Origin: Ustulina deusta
Taxonomy: Eukaryota > Ascomycota > Sordariomycetes > Xylariales > Xylariaceae
Direction of reading: 5' to 3'
Length of the DNA: 64,000 nt
NCBI GenBank assembly: GCA_023159155.1
Contig: JAJNNX010000033.1
Coordinates: forward strand, 434,001 to 498,000
The notes below the pieces were generated by a model, which was not told the DNA's origin, searched no databases, and saw only the letters and a program-made list of their open reading frames with translations. The translations under genes and the position numbers were made by a program. This document shows, piece after piece, positions 56,560 to 64,000 of this stretch (positions are counted from its first letter, which is position 1; the number at the start of each line of letters is the position of its first letter).

Positions 56560-59500
56560 ATGCAGTCCCGACCGTCTATAGAGGGCACGGTTGTCCCCAG
56601 CACTACCGACGATGTCGAGGGGAAGCAGCAGAAACCCAAGACCCTGCCATGCAAGTTCTGCGACAAACGCTTCAGGTAGGATGATCGCAAAATTCATCTC
56701 CAACTCCCGTTCGTAATATAGCTCACACGGCAATCTCTTATTTAGGCGTGTGGAGCATGTCCAACGACATGAAAGGACTCATACTAAAGAAAAACCTTTT
56801 TCCTGTGGTTGGGCTCGATGTGGAAAGACGTTTGGCCGTAGGTCAGTATTCTCCGCCTACCGCAACCATCTCCGTTCTTCCATACCTTTTGCTCCTCAGT
56901 TAGCCTTGACTAGCCTAGCCACAGGACCCCCGTGCTCCGCAAAACGCCTCCTTTCCCCTCAGGTCTTTGCATGGAGGTGGCTTCCAACCCTTTCTCATCC
57001 TTTACATTGTGCCTTCACTGTGACGTTCCTCATCGTTAAAGGTGATAATGCTTATATGGACATCAGAGATCTCTTAGTTCGCCACGAGAAGCTCGTTCAC
57101 TTGAATGAAGGCTCCAACAAAGATGGCAACCGGCCGAGGAAACCATCCACGGCCGGCGCCGCTACCCAACCACCATTGCCGGGTGAGAACCACGTTGAAT
57201 CGGAGATGATGGGTATGCCACGGGCCCATCAGCCGCATTACCATTCGGACTCCATACCATCGTCAATGGCTGTGCCCGCTCTCCAGCCCGATCCGCGCAT
57301 ACCTCCGAGAGCGGCCGCATGTAACCTAGACCTCTTGTCCGATGCGGCTACTCAAATCGCTTCGGCCAACGAAGTGAACTCCTTGCAGCCTATCATGCCG
57401 GACCTGCCTCAGTCGTCAAATTCCATGCCACGCATTAAATCCTATGATGAGGGCATGCCCTACGGTGATCGTGGGCGGGAGCCAGATGCTGGGCCCATGT
57501 CAATAGGCCTCCCTGTTCAGACCGGGCCCTCTTCTGCTTTTGACGATTACAACTTGTTCATGGACGAATTTGCAACATCCTCACATTTCCTCCCTCAAGC
57601 GTTTGAAGCTGACCAGGGCGTTGGCCTGTGGTCGCGGGGTGCCTTGTCCAAACCGTCCTCACAATTTCCATCAAGATTTCCTTCGCTCGCACCCGATCCC
57701 CGTGATCCAACCGATGGTACCAATAGGATGCATGACGAGCCAATCAAGACGGCGCCCATGAGAGTATCTCCAATGGATCATACAGTCATCAAGAACAGGT
57801 TGGACGAGTTCTCCGCCGTCCTTCCCAATGATTTTGTATTCCCTTCGCGCCATACTCTAACCCGATTCCTCGAAGGCTACGTTAGCGGCTTCCACGAGCA
57901 TCTTCCCATCCTACACCTCCCCACGATCGCCCCTGCAGATATCGCCCCAGAGTTGTTGCTCGCTATTCTAGCGGTTGGTGCTCAATACAGATTCGAAAGT
58001 CACCGATCAAATGCCTTATGGTACGCTGCGAGGGCTGTCGCACTCGAGCAAATTCGTCGCCGCCATAGTCACGAGATTCACAGTTTGTTACCAACCGCTG
58101 CAGCTTACAGCCCACACTCCACAAGACCATCTCCAAGCCATGGGTTTAGGCACTCATTTAGCTCTATGCAGCAGGAGAGGCCAATGACTCAAGATACTCA
58201 TCGAGAGCCCTAGTAAGTCTTATTCAAGGACTACAAACCTTGCATATTGAGAGCTCGACTCTAACTTTTTATTCAGTTCTCCGAATACTCCTCAGTCTCG
58301 TATGGAGACAATCCAAGCGCTTCTATTGCTCTTTGCTGTTGGTCTATGGGGTGCGAAGGCCATTCTCCACGAGGCCATGTCCTTACAGAGTCTCCTTGCT
58401 CTTTTGGTACGGGAGGAGGGGTTTCTATCTGAATCGACACAGACAGCCGATTGGGAGGCCTGGATTCGCATAGAAGGGGGGAATCGTACCAAGCTCGTTA
58501 CTTACTGCTTCTTTAATCTATGCAGTATCGCCTACAACATGCCGCCTTTATTGCTGACATCGGAACTTAACTTATATTTGCCCCATTCGTCGAGATTATG
58601 GAGGGCTGAAACAGCGTGGCAATGGCAAGAGGCTCGCCATTCCTTTCCAAGCATGGATATATCTCTCCAAGATGCATTCGCCCGATTGTTTAGCCGCCCT
58701 CCGCAAGGGCCACCAGCTTACATGTCATCTCTCGGCAACTACATCCTTATTCATGCATTACTGCAACACATCTTCCTACTTAAACAGACTTCGTTTACCT
58801 CTGTGTCCTCTTTCGAAGCTCCTCGTGGGTTACGACCTGACGACGTCGAAGAGTGTTTACAAGCCTTACGCATTTGGCAGATGAGTTTCGAGCAGCACCA
58901 AACGCGGGTTGCGGAGGTCAACCCGCAAGGTGCGTCGGACTCTTTTCCTGGGGGACCGGTTGCTTACAACTCAACGGCACTGTGGAGATTGGCCTCGATC
59001 CGATTGTACACCGATCTAAGTCCTAGTAGGACTCTCGAGACTCGAGATGCTGGCCAAATAGCTCAGGCTTTCCACGATGCACCGTACCTGGTCCGGAGCG
59101 CCCGATCAAATAGGGCTGTCCTTCAGGCAATTCATGCATTGTCTATGCTTGTTAAGCTAGGTGTTAACTATGTGGCAAGAAGAAAGTCATCAGAATGGAG
59201 CATGCAACACTCCCGTGAGTCCCGATAGGTCCAATTACTACAAATGCCTGACATTAACATTTTCCAGTGTGTAATCTCGAATGTGCCATCCTTCTCTCTA
59301 AATGGCTCCTTACCCTGGCGTCTATTTGCCCGACTGATGCTCCTCCATCTCCCGACGAAAGGAGCCTACTCGAAATGTTACGCCACATGTTGGATGAGAC
59401 CGAATTTGCAGTACCAATCGACCCCTCGCTTTCGGGAGGTGGACCGGGCCATCCGTCATCTAACATGGATATGGCGATAAATGACAGCAATAAGCTACGC

Positions 59501-59671
59501 CAGTTAGCTGCTGCTGTGATTCGACTTTGGGCTGAGACGTTCAAAGGATCACATATTTTTGATATCGTCAAAGTGATTGGTATCGGCCTAGAGGGGTACG
59601 CCGATCTACTAGAAAAGCCACGCGACAGGACACCGCTAGGCAGGATGGGAACCAATTCTCGGCTTGGCTGA
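56560..59671 (+). CDS. C2H2 zinc-finger transcription factor with fungal regulatory domain
   Basis: Five exons (56560-56675, 56746-56841, 57067-58212, 58277-59214, 59268-59671) join in phase to 899 residues. Two adjacent C2H2 fingers lie near the N-terminus: CKFCDKRFRRVEHVQRHERTH-like, split by intron 1, and CGWARCGKTFGRRDLLVRHE, split by intron 2, with the TGEKP-type linker THTKEKPFS. A Ser/Pro-rich linker follows. From about residue 400 a helical fungal-specific regulatory region runs on (FLEGYVSGFHEHLPILHLPT, ELLLAILAVGAQYRFE, IQALLLLFAVGLWG, LVTYCFFNLCSIAYNMPPLL). This is the architecture of many ascomycete C2H2 activators; target genes cannot be told. Intron 2 (225 bases) keeps the frame open if retained, but splicing restores the second finger, so I model it as removed. 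Confidence 0.85.
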
Positions 59672-61228
59672 TGCAAAGAGTGTTGTTGAATTTTCTTGAA
59701 ACTGAATTTATCTGGGTTGATCTATTAGCGAGGTGTTGTGGCTGTTGTCCAATGTATGTTGAATTCTGCTCAAGTCAATGTCGGATGAATGTACTACGCG
59801 ACCATAAATCCGCTGGTTTTTTCTATTTCTTTATAATACCTCTCTGTGGCAATGCGGCATTTTATATGACAAACTTAACAACGATACTTACATTTGCCCA
59901 TCATATCCTGAAGTCAACCGTTGCAGGTGTACATTTTTCCGCATATCGGCAACACATTGGCCGTGGTCTAAAGACCCGGGTAGTAGGGCCACTTTCTCTT
60001 AAATTCCTTGCCGTATATCTATCCTCATATACATTACCTAGGCACTCAGGTATACAAGTAAGTCGGTGAGGCTTGGGGTCACTTTTATACATTCAATCCG
60101 CCATCGGAGCCTCCACCGGAATGCTAGCGTCCTTGTCTGGTGCGTGTACTTCTTGTTGCGGTTATTATTATATGAACGAGCGTCATATTGCACATGTCTA
60201 ATGTACGCTATTGACTTACCTATACCCCAATCTCTAGATTTAGCCTAAATCCAAGCGAGCACTACTGGGAGCATGAGGGGGAAAATTAAGTATTTTCTTG
60301 TGTAGCCTACCTAGTGCACACGATGTAGGTGGTGTACCTACATATACGTTACCTTGGCCTATTTTGTACATGGGTTTATGTGTCTTCCGTTGCGTAATTG
60401 GTAATAAGGAGGCGATTACGTGTACATATTTATGTGCCTCATATAAACAAGACTGGGGATAAGTTGGAAGGGCATGATAGTTGTTGCATTGGGGATGGAT
60501 TGGGGGCCAGTGACTGCGCCAACTAATTTACCTACTCAAGGCGTCTCGAGGATATGCTGCGTCCAGCGACTAATTGCTCATGCTGATGAAATAGAGGAGA
60601 TTTGATCAAGGTGATTTAACGCCCCCCCCCCCCCACCTTTTTTTTTCCCTTTTTTTTCTCTTCTTTCTTTGTTGTGTCATCATTTGCACTTAAAGCATCA
60701 ATTAAAGAAACAACTCAGATAAAACTCCGCACTGTCTGACTTATCGGGTCAAACTCTGATGTACACTATCTGGAGTTTGCTACGCTATCGAGGATTCTCT
60801 ATGACGAGCTTATGTCGGGATTTGTCGAGACACTTTTTGGGTGTAGTTGATAAGGACCGTTTCGTAAGTTCTGTATTGTACTAGAATGGTAGCTACGAAC
60901 AGGACAAAGACAACTTCGTTGACGATAGATATTTATGCCGGTCCCATTGCCTTGGATCCTTTAAAACAGTAAACCAGGTAAAAAGAAACCCGATTAGCAG
61001 CCCTATTGAGTTGATCCATTGCAAGTATTAGTACTTAAGTACCTAAGCTACAAGGTGAGTACCTATACATCAGGTAAGTATCTGTGCTTGATAAGATTGT
61101 GCATTTTAATTAAATCACGTGACAGCGCGTGGGGGTTTCGTCTCACCCCATCCACTTCAGTTCCTCGAAGCGCGTCAGCTTCGACCCTCTCAATAAAAGC
61201 AAAGCGCGACACCTTCTCGTAGCTCAAA
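59672..61228. other. Intergenic region, no gene seen
   Basis: About 1.6 kb without a gene. It contains a C13 run followed by T tracts (60622-60658) and several TAGGTA/TACCTA words. The right end is the promoter of the DUF2461 gene. Confidence 0.5.
60622..60658. repeat. C13 and T-rich homopolymer tracts
   Basis: Thirteen C residues are followed closely by two T runs of about eight to nine. Confidence 0.85.
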
Positions 61229-63337
61229 ATGCCTCCGAAAAAACGTAATTTGACTGAGGCGGAAACTCCTCAATCCGGATCCCGTCGCCGGTCGACTCGC
61301 CTCAGCTCCACCAACAAGAAGAGCTTATATTTCGAGGATGACGTAGATGACTCTGGAAGTGATGGGCCGCCGCGTAAAACAGCAAAGACTGCCACCAATG
61401 CGTCGCGCTCTCGGCGGAGACCTCAAATTGATGTGTCGGATGATGAAGATCAGTATGAGGACGATAATATAGATGCCGAAGAGAATGGGGATAGCGATGC
61501 CTCTGACCAAGATGATGATTCCGCGACGCCGCCACTGCCCAAATCCGGTACCGTGGAGCGTGGACGTGGTCGGCCGCCTCGAAATTCAACTGTGCAGTCC
61601 CAGAAAGGAAAACCACCAGCGCGAACGCTCGATAGTGCGGTAACGGCCGACTCTGCTGCAAAGAAGCGCGGGCGGTCTGCAAACGAGCCGGCATCTCCGA
61701 GCACCAAGCGAGGTGGGTACGTGGCTCGTGATGGCGATGAAGATGAAGACGATGATGAAGACGATGATGAAGATGACGAACCACGAGTCACTTTCATCCC
61801 ACTTCCAAAGCTCCGCGACACTGGTGGCGTCGAATACGAGGACACGAAAGTACACCCAAATACTCTCCGTTTCTTGGGTGATCTGAAGGCGAATAATAAG
61901 CGGAGTTGGTTGAAGAGTAAGTTGAGACTTCATAGGTTTGTTAGAACTCAGTGTATCGCATGAAATCTGCCCCTTTTTGTCGCAAAGTGTTTATTTTCCA
62001 TGTGGCCGTCTTACATCCTATACTTACATAAGGGGGGCTTTGCTTATTGAATCAAAAACGCAATGGAAAATTGGAGACATGGCTAAGAACAAGCGCTGAC
62101 CTATTTCAAAATATAGTGCACGACCCAGAATATCGACGGTCACTAAAAGATTGGGAGTCGTTCGTTGAGACGCTCACGGAGAAGATCATCGCGGCCGATG
62201 AGACGATACCGGAACTGCCTCTCAAGGATGTCATTTTTCGCATCTATCGTGACATCCGCTTTAGCAAAGACCCAACACCGTACAAGGTGGGAGACACCCT
62301 GACTTAATTCTAGGGTCTTGTGAGATGAATTTAGTACTAATCTTCCGAGAGGTTTAGCCTCATTATTCCGCTGCGTGGTAAGTCCAATAATCTTTTTCTT
62401 TCAGCTCTTTGGTAACGGTACCGATGCGATATACAATTGCTCGTCTAGCTAGGGATACAGTCTTAGACCATATTGCTAACCTTGTGCTCTTTGTCCTACA
62501 TTAGGTCACGTACGGGTCGCAAAGGCCCTTATGCTTGCTACTACGTACACATAGAGCCTGGATACTGTTTAGTAGGTGAGTCATTACACAGCCCTCAGCG
62601 GATTCCGACTTCCATGGCCATCCTAATGTCTAAATGTGCCTAGGCGGTGGGCTTTGGCACCCTGAGGCTCAGGCCCTTGCCAAGCTGCGCGCCAGCGTTG
62701 ACGAGCGACCTCACCGCATTCGACGTGTGCTAACGGACCCCGAGTTTGTCCGTATCTTCTTCCCAAATGCTGTCGGCAAGAAGGAGGATAAAGTCCTTAA
62801 AGCGTTTGCCGATAAGAATCAGGAGAATGCGCTAAAGATTAGGCCCAAGGTCCGTTAATTGCCTTCGTGCCTATATATTTGATTTAGCGTCGGCGTTTGT
62901 AACATATTTCGAGAGCAAGGGTCGTTTGGTGTGAATGAATGAGTGAGTGAGTGAGACTGATAGTAAGCTCTGAACAGGGATTTAGCCCAGATCACCGCGA
63001 TATCCACCTCCTCAAGCTGCGTAATTACACTATCGGTCGTCAGATACCCGATGAGGAGCTTCATAGCGATGATGCACAGGAGAAGATCATGGAGGTTATT
63101 CGTGCTATGGTGCCATTTGTGAGTGTGCTTAACCTCCCTTTTTTTTGGATATATTTCGTTCCCTATACGACTTTCCATGGTGGAAGAGGATTGTCTCAGC
63201 TGGCTGACGGATATATATAGGTTACATTTTTGAATAATGTTGCCATGCCGGACCCAGGAGTCGATAGCGATTCCGACGAGGACAATGGAGAAGAGGACGA
63301 TGTGGACGATGAAAATGAAGAGGAAGATGAAGAATGA
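61229..63337 (+). CDS. DUF2461 protein with long charged N-terminus and AT-hook
   Basis: Seven exons (61229-61916, 62117-62286, 62358-62377, 62505-62575, 62644-62849, 62978-63118, 63221-63337) join in phase to 470 residues. The first 200 residues are alternating basic and acidic, with a canonical AT-hook (RGRGRPP, residues 111-117), lysine/arginine patches (KKRGRS, SRRRSTRLS) and an Asp/Glu run. The DUF2461 domain follows (about 208-430): PNTLRFLGDLKANNKRSWLK, DPEYRRSLKDWESFVETL, FRIYRDIRFSKDPTPYK, GPYACYYVHIEPG, GGGLWHPEAQALAKLR. The end is again acidic. The domain is common in bacteria and fungi but its activity is unknown; the N-terminus suggests a chromatin-linked nuclear protein (inference). 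Exon 3 is only 20 bases (PHYSAAW), needed for phase and family sequence. Confidence 0.85.
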
Positions 63338-63652
63338 GCCGGGAACCCATAGCAGTCGCCTATTGTAGATACCTGCAAGATGGTGCGGTGATCCTGATGT
63401 CACTCGGCATATTATTTGTATATTCGTTATTGTCGATAAATTACCAACTAGGTAGATTGGATATGTGGCAATTAATTCCTTACAGTAAGAACAATCATCT
63501 ATATGCCCCAAGGGAGACTATATCAACAAGGGAGGGTAATGCGAGACACATACCTATACAAAATCACTTTAACCTAGCTCACAACTCTCCGGAATTCGGA
63601 TTTAATATACTAGTTTTAACCCCAATACCATATAACAACGCCCAAGGAAAGC
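63338..63652. other. Convergent 3' flanks
   Basis: A short AT-rich spacer between the DUF2461 gene (+) and the GH92 gene (-); nothing else is seen. Confidence 0.5.
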
Positions 63653-64000
63653 TCAAATCGTCCCGGTTGACAAACTAGGTGGGAGGTCATCTTCCCGTAT
63701 CCCCCAGGTACTCTCATTTGGTCCCAGTACGAACTCCAACACGCCGCCCTTGGCAAAAAACCCATGCGTGATCCAATTCTTGGTATACGGCTGCCCATTG
63801 AGCTTCACGCTCTGGATATACATGTCCGTGTACTCGGGGTCGAAATTTGCGTTGCGCAGCGTGGCCCAGCCACTCCCGTCCGGTGTCCTGATGCTTACTT
63901 CGCGAAATAACGGGGGGGGTCAGCAGGTAAACGGACTGCCCTGCGACGGGAAAGAAGCCCATAAAGGCAAACGCCGAGAACGCGCCCATGGCGCAGTCGT
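63653..64000 (-). CDS. GH92 alpha-1,2-mannosidase, C-terminal part; frame broken, cut by window edge
   Basis: The frame entering from the window edge reads DCAMGAFSAFAFMGFFPVAG and QSVYLLTPP, the conserved C-terminal region of GH92 exo-alpha-mannosidases, which trim alpha-1,2-mannose from glycans, usually as secreted enzymes. After TPP the family sequence continues only in another frame: LFREVSIRTPDGSGWATLRN, DPEYTDMYIQSVKLNGQPYT, KNWITHGFFAKGG, NESTWG and DDLPPSL, ending at 63653. The switch lies in a run of eight C on the coding strand (63912-63919); seven would restore the frame. I found no intron that solves it. Either the base is an error or a real frameshift. The 5' part of the gene lies outside the window. 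Confidence 0.8.

Noticed and set aside
56842..57066. Reading straight through intron 2 of the C2H2 gene as coding
   Set aside because: The splice sites are good and removal restores the second zinc finger exactly, so the main form is taken as spliced; retention is kept as a hypothesis.
1..64000. CRISPR arrays, bacterial operons, integrated virus or intact transposon
   Set aside because: No regularly spaced repeats, no transposase, reverse transcriptase or integrase sequence, and gene structure is eukaryotic throughout.

Overview
The window is nuclear DNA of a filamentous ascomycete (Pezizomycotina), most likely a Sordariomycete. The evidence is many short GT...CTAAC...AG introns (about 46-225 bases), monocistronic genes on both strands with long gaps, fungal families (copper-fist regulator, WSC glyoxal oxidase, GH55, GH92, NRPS-like A-T-R-SDR reductase, C2H2 regulator with a fungal regulatory region), and intergenic DNA full of TAGGTA/TACCTA-type words. 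There is no bacterial organisation, CRISPR array, virus or intact transposon. Exon models below were built by hand from splice sites and checked for reading phase.

Layout. 1-10.4 kb is a secretome-like stretch: a lone unknown gene (2130-2810) flanked by two diverged copies of a repeat of about 185 bp, a two-WSC copper-radical oxidase (3506-6150), a BYS1-like secreted protein (6657-7300) and a small secreted unknown (9831-10347). 10.85-14.7 kb is an A-T-R-SDR carboxylic acid reductase resembling the glycine betaine reductase ATRR; a 4-bp tandem duplication breaks its frame in the carrier domain. 14.7-21.1 kb is gene-poor. 21.1-36.6 kb is mostly housekeeping and regulation: TATA-binding protein, an FAD amine oxidase, a U2SURP/SR140-like splicing protein, a MAC1/GRISEA-type copper regulator and an RS-rich nuclear protein. 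36.6-50.3 kb carries a short orphan exon, a Tda3-like FAD oxidoreductase, an unrecognised eight-exon gene with a collagen-like Gly-rich region, a phytanoyl-CoA-dioxygenase-like protein and a GH55 glucanase. 50.3-56.6 kb is gene-poor. 56.6-64 kb holds a C2H2/fungal regulatory-region protein, a DUF2461 protein with an AT-hook, and the 3' end of a GH92 mannosidase with a homopolymer frameshift.

How they fit together. There is no tight cluster. Secreted wall or carbohydrate enzymes (glyoxal oxidase, GH55, GH92) share the window with a copper-uptake-type regulator whose regulon could affect copper enzymes, but nothing here links them directly. ATRR, two DAO-fold flavoproteins and a PhyH-type dioxygenase could all touch small amine or choline metabolism; that is inference from families, and they lie far apart. 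I did not find a clearly new multi-gene system. The least explained coding objects are the Gly-rich gene at 41076-44409, the 226-residue protein at 2130-2810 and the 131-residue secreted protein at 9831-10347.
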